A stretch of 64,000 bases of DNA from an uncultured Eubacterium sp. (GCA_910583555.1 CAJTXO010000014.1:52310-116309), one strand, 5' to 3'. Positions 24,906 to 34,458 are shown, counted from the first letter of the stretch. Notes: a model not told the origin generated them from the sequence alone. Program-made: numbers and translations.

Positions 24906-25611
24906 ATCCCCTCGCCCCCTCTATAATAGCGAAATAGGCCTGTTCGAGTGTCTGAACATCCTCCCCGCCTCCGGCCGCAAGCGCAATCCCTTCCATGCTG
25001 CCGGAATACAATATCTTTCCGCCGTTCATCACAATGATCGAGTCGCACACCGCCTCCAGATCCTGAACGATATGAGTGGAAAACAATACCGTACTTGTCT
25101 TCCCTAACTCGCGCACCACGGATTTGAAACGATTCCGTTCTTCCGGGTCGAGCCCTACAGTCGGTTCGTCAAAAAATACGACCGGCGGATTGCCTATGAT
25201 CGCCTGCGCGATCCCAATCCTGCGCTGCATTCCGCCAGAGAGCGTGGAAATCCGTTCCTGGACGGTGCCCTCTAAATGCACCCGGGCGAGCGCATCGCGA
25301 ATCGCCTCATCCCGCTCCCTCTTCGGGATTTTCTTTAGTGTCGCAAAATAGTATAACATATCATACACCGTCATTTCCCGAAACAATCCAAATTTTTGCG
25401 GAAGATAACCAATCTTTTCCGGCGATGGCACATCGATCGTGCCGCTTTGAACCGGATACAATCCCATCATGCACCGCATTAATGTCGTCTTCCCCGCACC
25501 ATTCGGACCCAGGATCCCATAGATCCCCCGATGACAGCTCAGCGTAACATGATCTAACACCGTCTTTGACCTGAACTTTTTTGTCAACTGATTCACTTCT
25601 ATCATGTCCAA
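24889..25611 (-). CDS. ABC transporter ATPase, exporter type
   Basis: 240 residues. Walker A GPNGAGKTTLMRCMMG, signature LSGGMQRRIGIAQAI, Walker B VVFFDEPTVGLDP, switch His in FSTHIV. This is the CcmA/NatA-like class that pairs with ABC-2 permeases. It lies between its two putative membrane partners, with a 32-bp gap on one side and an overlap on the other. Substrate unknown. Confidence 0.92.
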   Translation of the reverse strand: MDMIEVNQLTKKFRSKTVLDHVTLSCHRGIYGILGPNGAGKTTLMRCMMGLYPVQSGTIDVPSPEKIGYLPQKFGLFREMTVYDMLYYFATLKKIPKRERDEAIRDALARVHLEGTVQERISTLSGGMQRRIGIAQAIIGNPPVVFFDEPTVGLDPEERNRFKSVVRELGKTSTVLFSTHIVQDLEAVCDSIIVMNGGKILYSGSMEGIALAAGGGEDVQTLEQAYFAIIEGARGYASGK

Positions 25612-25643
25612 TCCTCCTTTTGCTCTCCCTGTTTATGAAAGCA

Positions 25644-27707
25644 TCAAAGTTTCCCCGCAAATTCCAGATCCGCATCCAGATTTCCTTCATAATCCTCTGC
25701 CGTAATGCGGGCGTAAATGCGTTTCATGATTTCCTGCATGCCGACATCTCTGATTTTCTGGACCACTGTATCGTGCAATTCATCTTTTTTATCATAAAAA
25801 TCCGTCCCCCAAGCCTCTTTGTACACAAGAAGTTCATTGACATCCACCTCATCAAAAAAACTCTCATATGGCATTAATTCATAAAACAGATCCTTCAGCT
25901 CACTGCGGCCCGTTTTCTCCAAACGCCACCGGATCAGTTCCCTTGGCGAAATGCCAACCCCGGCCAGTATATAAGAATCCGTTTCGTAATACTCATCCAG
26001 CCTCGTAGAAAAGGCCGTGCTAGTCGGGATACAGATGACTTTCTTATCTGCGGCCGGCTCTTTTTCCCCTCCCAGAATTTCCATCCATTGATCCATGCCC
26101 CGCTGCAGTTCCCCATCCCGGATCATTTTGGCCGTCCGGTACGTAGAACGCTGCATCGGGTAACACACGACATTTGTCTTCTTATAGTATTCCTCGTCCA
26201 AAAATCCCTTTACAAACAGCGCGTTATCCGTTTTACCTTTATATCGCCCATCCACATATTCGAGATTGGAAACAACCTCTCCGGGAATATCCAACCCGAT
26301 ATCAAATGTCACCAACGGCTCTTCTTTCCATTTGACGCAGCGGTTTTCCGTAAATATCTGATAACCAGCTTTCGGATACCAGGGGACGATTCCCGTCAGA
26401 AAACAGGCGTGGCTATTTGAATAAATGAGATTACTGCTTCCTTCATAATAGAACGTGATTTCCTTTACCGCTTCCCCATTTCCCTTCACGGAAACATAAT
26501 CTCCCTCCTGCCGGAACTCCATTTTTTTCCCTTTATCATCCTGGACATCCCTGATCTGATAACAGTGATACAGCGTAAAATCGTATTCCCTAAGCGCGTT
26601 GTTTTCCGCGCTTTGTGCATTGTTTCCCGCGCTTTGTGCATTGTTTCCCGCGCTTTGTGCGTTGTTTTCCGCGCGCTTTGTACCGCTTTCAGCCAGCGCT
26701 ACCCTGCATACGGCGGACAGCTCTTTCCGGATCCGGAGTTCCATGCGGTATCCCGTCACTTCAAAATCGGCCGCCTTGCTCTGGGCCAGACCCTCCGGCT
26801 CTTTCCCGTCGATCAGGCATTCCATCAGCGCCGACTGTGGGGAATCTCCCTGCAATAACACGCTTCCCCGATTCCACGCCCGTTCGCTCAATCCGGCGAA
26901 CAGAACCACGCAGACACACATGGCCACCGTCATGGCGTTCCTACTGCGAATACACATTTTCTGCAGAATCCATATACTCCCCAGCACGACCCAGATCCCT
27001 ATAATGGCGATACGATACGATTCAAACGGCATTCCGTACAGCGCATCGTGGGACATAGTGATGTCAGGCGGCAAAAAGCAGAGAAACGACCGCAGAACAT
27101 GCAGCGCATTTCCACCCAGTCCCAATCCTCCGGCGATCGGTTCGATCAATTCCCAGATCATAAGAAAACTCAGGGCCAGCGCCACCCCATAACCTGCAAA
27201 CCGGTTTTTGATCTGCGAAATGGCAGACCCGCAGAACACGGCGCCTACAGACAGGAGAAAAACATTGATCGCCAGCATTTTAAAAATCTGATCAGTCAGG
27301 ACCGGTGGAAAATGTAACCGAAAATATCCGACAACCATATAAACGCTGACATTGGCCGAAAAGACCAACACGGCCAGCATTAACGTTCCGAGTTGATGAA
27401 GGTAGAAAATACTCCCTCTCGCCCCGAGACAGTCGAGATTTTCCTGAATGCCAGCCTCTTTTGATTTTCGGAAATATTCATAAGAAATAAAGACCCAGAA
27501 AACAAAGAATACGCAACACAGATAGCCCATGTCGCCCAGAAAGTATATCGCATCCGTTCCCTGCTCACCCCATTTTTCATATTCCGTCACAAATGCTTTG
27601 TATAAGTCGATGAAAACCACATTACTAACGCCGAGAAGGACAAGATATGCTAGTATGATCTGGGGGGATTTTAGAAACAGTTTAATCGTTTTTGCAAAAC
27701 TCTTCAT
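25644..27707 (-). CDS. ABC-2 permease with large M1-peptidase-like extracytoplasmic domain
   Basis: 687 residues. Six or so membrane segments in the first 280 residues, then a soluble part. The region around LTGIVPWYPKAGYQ resembles the N-terminal beta domain of M1 aminopeptidases found in ABC permease/M1 fusions, but I see no HExxH, so any peptidase part is inactive or absent. Near residues 343-370 it carries a tandem heptad repeat (NNAQSAG). The start at 27707 has AAAGGAG. First gene of the operon with the ATPase and small permease. Confidence 0.68.
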   Translation of the reverse strand: MKSFAKTIKLFLKSPQIILAYLVLLGVSNVVFIDLYKAFVTEYEKWGEQGTDAIYFLGDMGYLCCVFFVFWVFISYEYFRKSKEAGIQENLDCLGARGSIFYLHQLGTLMLAVLVFSANVSVYMVVGYFRLHFPPVLTDQIFKMLAINVFLLSVGAVFCGSAISQIKNRFAGYGVALALSFLMIWELIEPIAGGLGLGGNALHVLRSFLCFLPPDITMSHDALYGMPFESYRIAIIGIWVVLGSIWILQKMCIRSRNAMTVAMCVCVVLFAGLSERAWNRGSVLLQGDSPQSALMECLIDGKEPEGLAQSKAADFEVTGYRMELRIRKELSAVCRVALAESGTKRAENNAQSAGNNAQSAGNNAQSAENNALREYDFTLYHCYQIRDVQDDKGKKMEFRQEGDYVSVKGNGEAVKEITFYYEGSSNLIYSNSHACFLTGIVPWYPKAGYQIFTENRCVKWKEEPLVTFDIGLDIPGEVVSNLEYVDGRYKGKTDNALFVKGFLDEEYYKKTNVVCYPMQRSTYRTAKMIRDGELQRGMDQWMEILGGEKEPAADKKVICIPTSTAFSTRLDEYYETDSYILAGVGISPRELIRWRLEKTGRSELKDLFYELMPYESFFDEVDVNELLVYKEAWGTDFYDKKDELHDTVVQKIRDVGMQEIMKRIYARITAEDYEGNLDADLEFAGKL
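26597..26681 (-). repeat. 21-bp tandem repeat in the ABC permease gene
   Basis: Four near-identical 21-bp units encode NNAQSAG or NNAQSAE in frame. Copy-number change would keep the frame and only lengthen the extracellular linker, so this is a minisatellite likely to vary between strains. Confidence 0.85.
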
Positions 27708-27949
27708 AATTTATATACTCCTTTCCGCGATCGGATCATCGCTTGTTCTGATCAGAGTATATGATAAATATGAATTTGCTTCCATCGAAATTTCTTACGG
27801 GAACTTACGGTTTTGTAAGGTAAGGAAAGTTAAGATGTCTTTGTGAATATCTGCAAAAAGTTTCCGCAATATCTTAGAGGATACCACCGCAGAACGCTCA
27901 CATTCCATGGATGATATTACTTTCACTGTTGTCTCCCCTCCACACGCAC

Positions 27950-28744
27950 TTACCTCCCCTTCTTCTCCTTTTTCCCATTCACATACTTAGCCGCTTTCCT
28001 CGTAACCGTCCTCGGGAACACCCGCGATAAAAAACCTGCCGCCTTCGTCTGCCACCCATAATAAACAAGCGCCCTGCCTTTCATCAAACCGTCATACCCC
28101 GCCCTCGCGACCGCAGCTGCGTCAGATACGTGCAGCAGCTTAAACATGCGGGAATCCTGCAGACCGGCATTCTTTTCAAATCCGGTTGCCACCGGCCCCG
28201 GGCAGAGTGCTGTTACGGAGACGTGGTACGGCCGAAGCTCTTCCGAAAGCGCTTCCGAAAACGAGCGCACAAAACTTTTCGACGCAAAATAGACCGACAT
28301 GTACGGGCCGGCACAAAACGAGGCCAGCGACGCCACGTTGAGGATCCTGCCTCTCCTGTTTTTACGCATCTCCCCTCCAAATAAATACGTTAGATGGGTC
28401 AATGCCGTAATATTGATATCGAGCATATTTTTGTGCCGCTGCCAGTTGGAATCAAAGAAACAGTTATGGTCTCCGAACCCTACATTATTTATAAGTATTT
28501 CGACCCGCCACCCCTGCATTTTCACATAATGGAACAATTCTTCCGGCGCATGTTCTCCCGCCAGGTCGGCAGAAAAGACTTCCACCCGGATTCCGTATGA
28601 TGCCGACAGGGAACGTTTGATTTTTTTCAGCCGGTCCTCATTCCTCGCCACTAAAATAAGATCATGTCCCCGCGCGGCAAACACCCTGGCAAATGCGAGG
28701 CCGATTCCACCGGTCGCCCCAGTGATCAATGTATATGCAGCCAT
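27950..28744 (-). CDS. Short-chain dehydrogenase/reductase
   Basis: 264 residues. The Rossmann motif TGATGGIGLAFA is at the start, NNVG at about residue 88, and the catalytic pair YFASK (YxxxK) at about 155, with the preceding Ser in the NVASLAS strand. NAD(P)H-dependent oxidoreductase of the classical SDR type; the substrate is unknown, and the close fit to the DltE/YqjQ group only suggests a lipid or ketone. The start at 28744 follows AAGGGGG; upstream codons lack a site. About 240 bp without a gene lies on the other side (27708-27949). Confidence 0.85.
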   Translation of the reverse strand: MAAYTLITGATGGIGLAFARVFAARGHDLILVARNEDRLKKIKRSLSASYGIRVEVFSADLAGEHAPEELFHYVKMQGWRVEILINNVGFGDHNCFFDSNWQRHKNMLDINITALTHLTYLFGGEMRKNRRGRILNVASLASFCAGPYMSVYFASKSFVRSFSEALSEELRPYHVSVTALCPGPVATGFEKNAGLQDSRMFKLLHVSDAAAVARAGYDGLMKGRALVYYGWQTKAAGFLSRVFPRTVTRKAAKYVNGKKEKKGR

Positions 28745-28847
28745 ATCTTTATTCCCCCTTTCCGAAACAGCAGGCCCTGAAGTCCTGATAATAACACTTA
28801 TTTTAGCATATCGGGGAATACGTGTAAAGCCGCCATCCAACACCTTC

Positions 28848-31676
28848 TTAGATTTTTTTCACACTCTCGGCAATTTCTCCCGCCTCTTTTGCCAGTATGA
28901 CATAATTCGAGCCAAGCAGCGACGTTTTGTCATACTCTCCCTTGATCTTTGCATACAGCCAGAAATGTACTTCCTTTTCCTCCCAATAGAAAACTATGTA
29001 CGCCTTGCCTTTGGCGTTTTCATAAGGCTCCACACGGATCCTCTTTTCTTTTCCATCTACAGTATAACCCCAGTATTCCGTGCCGCCCAGCTTCTTCGTC
29101 AGTGTCTGCCCCAGCGCATCTTTGGATTTCGAACAGCGCAGATGCACCAATTGTTTCAAAAATTGATTTTTATAAGTGAATTCCATATATTCACGATCCG
29201 CTTCCGGACTCAGGACCCGCACGGGAACCCGTGCAGGCTCATGTGGCAGCGAAAGATGGATGCCAAATATCTGGGGAACGCGTTCCAGATTGCTCCTCTT
29301 TGCTATATTTTCCTGCGGATCTTCGTACTCTACCACCATATTGATCCGGCTGTCGATCCGATATTTCGCCCCGCGCATATCTTCATAGCACTGATACGCT
29401 TCCCCCTCCCATTTTTTCGGCAGTTCGGTCTCCGTCATCATATCATCGTCCCTGCCTACAAATTGAGTAAAGTCCCATGCAAACTGAAACGCGGTCTGTT
29501 TCCCATCTCCTCCGGCAGCCGCTACCTTATCCGTAAAACCATAATCTTTAGACACATATTGCGTCAGCCGGCCCTCTTCATAATGGAAATCGAGTCTCAA
29601 CGTGATCTCCTCCGAGCGTTCCGCATTTCCCAGGTTGCAATCAATCTGATCTGGCGTTTTACCATAACTGATACGCCAGATCCCGTGCTGCTCCAGTTCC
29701 CTCACAACCTCTTCCGGCATATTGTTCCGGATCTGATCCATCCGCGGATACACAGTCTCCGTCCCCGCAACCGCGGCCCTGGCTTCCGCCTCGGCTACCG
29801 TGACATATTTTATGATCGAGACCTGCTTCTTTTTCACGCCAGATTTACCGAGTCCCTCATAATGTATTTCGCCGTTCTTTCTCGGAAATTCAGGGGAATG
29901 GTCGTCCGGCAGTGTGACAATGCAAAGATCGTCCTCCCCGGATAAATGATACCCCGTGATCATGCCGTCTTTCCCGATTCCAAAAAAACGGTACTTCATA
30001 AAATTTCCCGCCATCGGAGTTTTCGCCTGCCCCTGCCCGAGCGCAAAATCATTTCGCTCCCCGTCGCCATCATAGTCTGCCAGCCTGATATTAAACCCGT
30101 CCTGGGGGAAATAAAATGTGTCACCCAGCTCAAAATCCACCTCATATATATCAATTACTTCCTCTCCCTTACTCGTCTGGATCATCAGGCGGTCCCCGAA
30201 CACATAATTTTCATCCGTTCCGCCCATGAAACACTGGACCTCCACCTGGTAATCGTAGACGGTCGTTTCAGCGGCAACCCCATATTCCCCTGTCAAAAGT
30301 TCTTTCCCTGACTTCGTTTTTTCGTCTGGAAATTCTTCTTCCATCTCTTCATCTGCCTGATCTATTTCCTCCTGAACAACATCCTCTTTCGCCTGCTTCG
30401 GTCTGGCGTTTGTCAGGCAGATGGCACCTACCGCCAAAATAAGTACAACCGCGGCCCCGCCGATCCATTTGCGATACTTTTTAGATGCCATAATATGTTT
30501 CACCCTCCTTCTCGCGTCAGATTCCCCAAAAGATGTCATGCCAATCCCCATCTTTCTCTGATTTACCGCAAACCCGAGAAGCGATCTGCTGTAATCCGCC
30601 CGGATGTCTATACTGCTCTGCCGCAGTACATATTCATCGCAGCTCATCTCCATATCCCTGTTCATAAGAAACCAGGCAACCCAGAACAGAGGACAAAACC
30701 AGTACAGACTGAGGATGACAAACGCAATCAGCTTTATGAAATTATCTTTTCTCGAAATATGATGTTTTTCATGTAAGATAATATAATCCCGCTCTTCTTC
30801 CGAAAGACGGAACGGGATATAAATGCGCGGTTTGACAAAACCCATGACAAACGGGGATGGTATGCCGCTGCATTCATATATATTATCCCTTAGTAAAATA
30901 GATGTCCCGACTCTCCTTTTCATAGTGAGAAACAGCAGTATATTCCAGAAAAACAGTGCCATTACACCGCTCGCCCAGACCAGGGAACCATATGTCACAA
31001 ACCAATCCTTCCACTCTTCTGGCAAGCCTTGAAGTGTCCCCTTGCTCCCTTTCTGGCCATCCAGGTTCATCCTTTCGCCGCAGTCCCGCGCTGACAATTC
31101 TTCCCCTGCCCCATCGATTACGTTCCCCACCCCGCGTTCCTGTAAAGCATCCGTGTTTTTTCCCGTCCCGCTCTCAAGTAAAGCATCACCCCTGCCACCT
31201 GCCACGCCTGTGCGCAAAGCGTCGCTTTCGTTCCCTGCCACTCCCGCCCGCAAGGCATCGGTTTTGTTCCCTGCCACTCCCGCATGCAAAGCATCACTTT
31301 CGTTTCCTGCCACTCCCTCTTGTGAAGCATACGTATCGGGCACGGTTACGGCCGCATCGTCCGCCGGATCCTCCAACTTATCGGATGGTCTGGTTCCTGA
31401 TTTTGTTTCAGATAAAATATTGCCACCTGTTGTTCCCTCCGCTCCCTGTTCATACACCCCGACGATCTGCCAGGAATCACCCAGCAGATTAAATACACTA
31501 GCAGACGACGTAATCTCAAATGGACAGACGATGCGGAGTAAAACGATGGACCAAAGCATATAACAATATTTTTTGGGAAACCGCACCATAAAAAACCTCA
31601 CGGCCAGAATCAACGCGATGACGACAGATACCATAACGCCCGTATTGAAAAAATGGACAAACCACTCATAGATCAT
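28848..31676 (-). CDS. BlaR1/MecR1-type M56 sensor peptidase
   Basis: 942 residues. Membrane segments at 15-33, 38-55, 232-252 and 310-330; the M56 zinc motif LHEKHH (His302-Glu303, His306) follows the third. A further membrane segment near residue 405 leads to a large extracytoplasmic part that lacks recognisable penicillin-binding motifs (no SxxK seen), so the signal may not be a beta-lactam. An extracellular loop at about 120-185 is made of 12-residue repeats. It overlaps the repressor gene by 4 bp. On sensing, such proteins lead to repressor cleavage. Confidence 0.82.
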   Translation of the reverse strand: MIYEWFVHFFNTGVMVSVVIALILAVRFFMVRFPKKYCYMLWSIVLLRIVCPFEITSSASVFNLLGDSWQIVGVYEQGAEGTTGGNILSETKSGTRPSDKLEDPADDAAVTVPDTYASQEGVAGNESDALHAGVAGNKTDALRAGVAGNESDALRTGVAGGRGDALLESGTGKNTDALQERGVGNVIDGAGEELSARDCGERMNLDGQKGSKGTLQGLPEEWKDWFVTYGSLVWASGVMALFFWNILLFLTMKRRVGTSILLRDNIYECSGIPSPFVMGFVKPRIYIPFRLSEEERDYIILHEKHHISRKDNFIKLIAFVILSLYWFCPLFWVAWFLMNRDMEMSCDEYVLRQSSIDIRADYSRSLLGFAVNQRKMGIGMTSFGESDARRRVKHIMASKKYRKWIGGAAVVLILAVGAICLTNARPKQAKEDVVQEEIDQADEEMEEEFPDEKTKSGKELLTGEYGVAAETTVYDYQVEVQCFMGGTDENYVFGDRLMIQTSKGEEVIDIYEVDFELGDTFYFPQDGFNIRLADYDGDGERNDFALGQGQAKTPMAGNFMKYRFFGIGKDGMITGYHLSGEDDLCIVTLPDDHSPEFPRKNGEIHYEGLGKSGVKKKQVSIIKYVTVAEAEARAAVAGTETVYPRMDQIRNNMPEEVVRELEQHGIWRISYGKTPDQIDCNLGNAERSEEITLRLDFHYEEGRLTQYVSKDYGFTDKVAAAGGDGKQTAFQFAWDFTQFVGRDDDMMTETELPKKWEGEAYQCYEDMRGAKYRIDSRINMVVEYEDPQENIAKRSNLERVPQIFGIHLSLPHEPARVPVRVLSPEADREYMEFTYKNQFLKQLVHLRCSKSKDALGQTLTKKLGGTEYWGYTVDGKEKRIRVEPYENAKGKAYIVFYWEEKEVHFWLYAKIKGEYDKTSLLGSNYVILAKEAGEIAESVKKI
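31122..31319 (-). repeat. 36-bp tandem repeat in the BlaR1-like gene
   Basis: Units of 12 residues built on AGVAGNESDALR, five to six copies becoming degenerate toward the 3' side. They lie in a loop outside the membrane between the second and third segments. In-frame expansion or loss would not disrupt the protein. Confidence 0.85.
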
Positions 31677-32047
31677 AAGTCCCCTCCCTTCCCGGAAGCA
31701 GCATCGATGATCTTCCTAATTTTCTCTGCTTCTTTCTCCGATATCTTCTTTCCGCCAAGAAAGGCGTTCAGAAACTGCGGCAGCGAGCCGCCAAAGGTGC
31801 GCTCTACAAAATAATTGGATTCATCCTTTTGAACACGTTCTTTTTCGATCAATACCGTTACGACGGCATCTTCATTTTTTATGTATCCTTTTTGCGATAA
31901 TTTCTTGATCGTCGTGTAGACGGTAGACTTTTTCCACCCCAATTCTTCGCCGCAAATCCGCACCAGCTCACCGGACGGAACCGGTGCGTGTTCCCATACA
32001 ATGCTCATAAAACGATAATCACTGTCACATAATTTTAAATAGTCCAT
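31673..32047 (-). CDS. BlaI/MecI family repressor
   Basis: 124 residues with the winged helix (SGELVRICGEELGWKKSTVYTTIKKLSQKGYI) and a dimerisation helix at the C-terminus (FLGGKKISEKEAEKIRKII). It should repress its own operon until the linked M56 protein is activated. The start follows GGAGG and the gene overlaps the sensor by 4 bp. No beta-lactamase is encoded nearby, so the regulated target is elsewhere or is the operon itself. Confidence 0.92.
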   Translation of the reverse strand: MDYLKLCDSDYRFMSIVWEHAPVPSGELVRICGEELGWKKSTVYTTIKKLSQKGYIKNEDAVVTVLIEKERVQKDESNYFVERTFGGSLPQFLNAFLGGKKISEKEAEKIRKIIDAASGKGGDL

Positions 32048-32129
32048 AAGTACCTCCTCCGTTTGAGATATGTGTTTACGTTACGACGTCCTTCCGTCTT
32101 TTGGTCTATAAGTGCCAACCCCTGTTTTT

Positions 32130-32158
32130 AGTCTACAACAGCCGACCAACTTTGTCAA
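32130..32158 (-). promoter_or_regulatory. Promoter of the BlaI/BlaR1 operon
   Basis: Minus strand TTGACA (32153-32158), 17-bp spacer, TAGACT (32130-32135). Related elements TGTAGAC and TATAGAC follow as direct repeats over the start region and could be repressor half-sites. Confidence 0.6.
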
Positions 32159-32160
32159 GA

Positions 32161-32190
32161 AAAAAATACCCGTTCTCACAGGTATTTTTT
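32161..32190. terminator. Bidirectional terminator
   Basis: AAAAAATACC (32161-32170) and GGTATTTTTT (32181-32190) pair perfectly around a 10-base loop. It ends the phosphatase transcript just before the BlaI promoter. Confidence 0.8.
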
Positions 32191-32212
32191 CGCTTCTTCA
32201 TAACTGCACTTT

Positions 32213-32686
32213 TTACTCGCTGTCTATCTCGCCTTTTTCCTTCAAATAGGCAAGCAGTCCTTCACATCCTTCTACTACATCATCGTAGGTTTCATCAAAG
32301 TTTCCGGTATACCAGGGGTCGGCGATATCCCGGCCGGACCCCGCGAAGGATAGCAGCTTGTATACCTTTTCGTCGGGATCTCCCTTGAGCATCCGATCCA
32401 GATTCCGCATATTCCATGTATCCATGCCGATAATATAATCGAATTCGTGGTAATCGCTCCATGAAATCTGGGTGGCCCGGTGAGGGATGACAGGGATGCC
32501 CACCTCACGCATTTTTGTGATCGTGCCACGGTGAGGGGGATTGCCGAGTTCCTCTGTGCTGGTGGCACGGGAATCGATGTAAAATTGATCTTTCAGATTC
32601 AGATTGTTTACCATGTGCTGGAAAACAAATTGGCTCATTGTGCTGCGGCAAATATTGCCGTGGCAGACGAATAGTATTTTTATCAT
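32213..32686 (-). CDS. Low-molecular-weight protein tyrosine phosphatase
   Basis: 157 residues, the normal size. The P-loop VCHGNICRS (CxxxxxRS) is at residues 8-16 and the general acid loop DPWYTGNF near 128. It removes phosphate from tyrosine, often on capsule or wall regulators. Single gene with its own terminator. It is the last core gene before the integrative element. Confidence 0.93.
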   Translation of the reverse strand: MIKILFVCHGNICRSTMSQFVFQHMVNNLNLKDQFYIDSRATSTEELGNPPHRGTITKMREVGIPVIPHRATQISWSDYHEFDYIIGMDTWNMRNLDRMLKGDPDEKVYKLLSFAGSGRDIADPWYTGNFDETYDDVVEGCEGLLAYLKEKGEIDSE

Positions 32687-32814
32687 GTTTTTTATAACCT
32701 CTCATATCTCGTTAAATCTTCTTATATCCTTATTTTCCAGCGCCTCTGGCAATCCACTCAAAATATGGTTTTTCTTATAACTTCTTAAAACTTCTCATAT
32801 TTTTCCGGTCGATT

Positions 32815-32851
32815 GGCCCAAAGTTTGGCACTAACTTTCAAAGTTTGGGCC
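32815..32851. repeat. Repeats at the element's integrase end
   Basis: CAAAGTTTGG occurs at 32819-32828 and 32839-32848 as direct repeats 20 bp apart; GGCCCAAA (32815) and TTTGGGCC (32844) also pair as an inverted repeat. They lie 70-105 bp beyond the integrase stop, where Tn916-like integrases bind arm and core sites. The exact attachment site was not identified. Confidence 0.45.
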
Positions 32852-32920
32852 ACCAGATATTTTTACCGTTTTCTCATGGCAGAATGGCACTGAAAAACTC
32901 TTTATTTACGTTATTTCCTT

Positions 32921-34168
32921 TTAAAAGTTTACGACTTTGCAACCGTTTTTTTCTGCTTTTTTATTCTGTTTACTAATTTCTCTCTGAACCCTGCTCAGTT
33001 CCTGTTTTGCATCCTGCAAACCTAAATGAGTATACGTGTTCAAGGTGACACCTATATCCGAATGTCCCATTAAATACTGAAGCGTTTTTGGATTCATTCC
33101 TGACTTTGCCATATTACTGCAGTATGTATGCCTGCACACATGGGGAGTAACCTTTGGCATTTGAACTTTGTAGATTTTGTTGTACTTCTGACAGATATGT
33201 TTGAAATAATGTTCCCAATGCATAGCAACCATTGGATTCCCGTCTTTATCAAAATACAAAAAGCCTGCATACCCATCAATGATTGGTTCCACTTTAGGAG
33301 TTACTCTGTTTTCAATAATCTTCTTAAAACATTCGTACACATCATCTGTCATCGGAATAATTCTTGTTCCGGCATTTGTTTTCGTGGTCTCAATAACTTT
33401 TGTGCCATCCCGTTTCCTCTGTAACTGATGGTTGATATCAATGGTACGTTGCTTTAAGTCGATATCAGAAAGCGTAAGCCCTACAAACTCACTGATTCTC
33501 ATTCCGGTTTTAAACAGAATATAGATGCCTTCGTAATACCTGCTGAAGTGTCGGTCTTCCCTGACAAATTTCAAAAACTTTCTTTCGTCTTCTCTGGAAA
33601 TCGCTTCCCTTGTAACACTGTCATTCACTATGACAGTTGCCAGTTGAAATTCAAATGGATTCTTGCGGATCATATCATCATCCACTGCCATTTGAAATGC
33701 CGGACGTAATACTCCACGAATACTATGAATGGAGCTGTAGCCCCTTCCATGATCCTGTAACTTGATCAGAAATAATTTGGCATCGGACAGCCTCACTCTG
33801 TCAATCAGCTTGTTTCCAAATTCCTCTTTTTTCAAAACATTCTGAACGAATTTGTAATTCGCTTCTGTATTGTGCTTTACCCCCGTTTTCAACGACAGAT
33901 AACGCTCAACCAGTTCATTCACAGTGATGCCCTCATTGCAGATTCCATCTGCAATATCCGCCTGTATCTCTTTCTCCAGTTCCCTTAATGGCTTTTTAAA
34001 TTTTTTCCGTGGTGGTAATGCATCCGCTTTCGTCAATCTCCAGCTGGATAACTTTCTTCTTTTTCCAAATTTGTCCGTGTACCGATAAGTATAACTTCCA
34101 TCCTTTTCCTGGCACTCTCCCGTCAAAAGGAGCCTGCCTTTATTGTCCCGTCTCTTTTCTTCGCCCAT
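32921..34168 (-). CDS. int: Tn916-type tyrosine integrase
   Basis: 415 residues. MGEEKRRDNKGRLLLTGE and the domain after it match the Tn916 Int arm-binding region; the catalytic part has TGMRISEFVGLTLSD (Arg), HVCRHTYCSNMA (HxxR) and LGHSDIGVTLNTYTHLG (His, Tyr). It integrates and, with Xis, excises the element. The start at 34168 follows AAAGGAATG; the frame extends upstream without a better site. The position at the element's left edge is the Tn916 arrangement. Confidence 0.93.
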   Translation of the reverse strand: MGEEKRRDNKGRLLLTGECQEKDGSYTYRYTDKFGKRRKLSSWRLTKADALPPRKKFKKPLRELEKEIQADIADGICNEGITVNELVERYLSLKTGVKHNTEANYKFVQNVLKKEEFGNKLIDRVRLSDAKLFLIKLQDHGRGYSSIHSIRGVLRPAFQMAVDDDMIRKNPFEFQLATVIVNDSVTREAISREDERKFLKFVREDRHFSRYYEGIYILFKTGMRISEFVGLTLSDIDLKQRTIDINHQLQRKRDGTKVIETTKTNAGTRIIPMTDDVYECFKKIIENRVTPKVEPIIDGYAGFLYFDKDGNPMVAMHWEHYFKHICQKYNKIYKVQMPKVTPHVCRHTYCSNMAKSGMNPKTLQYLMGHSDIGVTLNTYTHLGLQDAKQELSRVQREISKQNKKAEKNGCKVVNF

Positions 34169-34251
34169 AATTCTCATTCCTTTCCCAAAAAGAGCCGTGA
34201 CATAGCATAATATTAGTATGCCACGGCTCAAAAACGGTGTCAACCGTTGAT

Positions 34252-34458
34252 TTATATGGAATCGAGCGTATCAATAAACTTTTCAAAAAGCGTCCGTTTT
34301 ATCAGTACACGGCTACCATTCCACAAGATAAAATCCGCATCTGGTCTCTCGTTTATGATTTTTCTTAATTTATTTTCTCCAATACGAAAATAAACACACG
34401 CTTCCTCCACCGACAACGTATATTGTTCCCATATTGGAACTTCTTTCTTTTTCTCCAT
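34252..34458 (-). CDS. xis: Tn916-type excisionase
   Basis: 68 residues, winged-helix Xis: IWEQYTLSVEEACVYFRIGENKLRKII then NGSRVLIKRTLFEKFID. It bends element ends to favour excision by Int. It lies 83 bp upstream of int on the same strand with a good site (AAAGGAAAAAAC). Confidence 0.92.
   Translation of the reverse strand: MEKKKEVPIWEQYTLSVEEACVYFRIGENKLRKIINERPDADFILWNGSRVLIKRTLFEKFIDTLDSI

Noticed and set aside
28617..29945. 442-codon plus-strand frame opposite the BlaR1-like and dehydrogenase genes
   Set aside because: Antisense shadow of two well-supported genes, with no ribosome site and no recognisable domain.
31122..31319. Regularly spaced repeats as a CRISPR array
   Set aside because: The units are contiguous, in frame and encode a protein loop; there are no unique spacers or cas genes.
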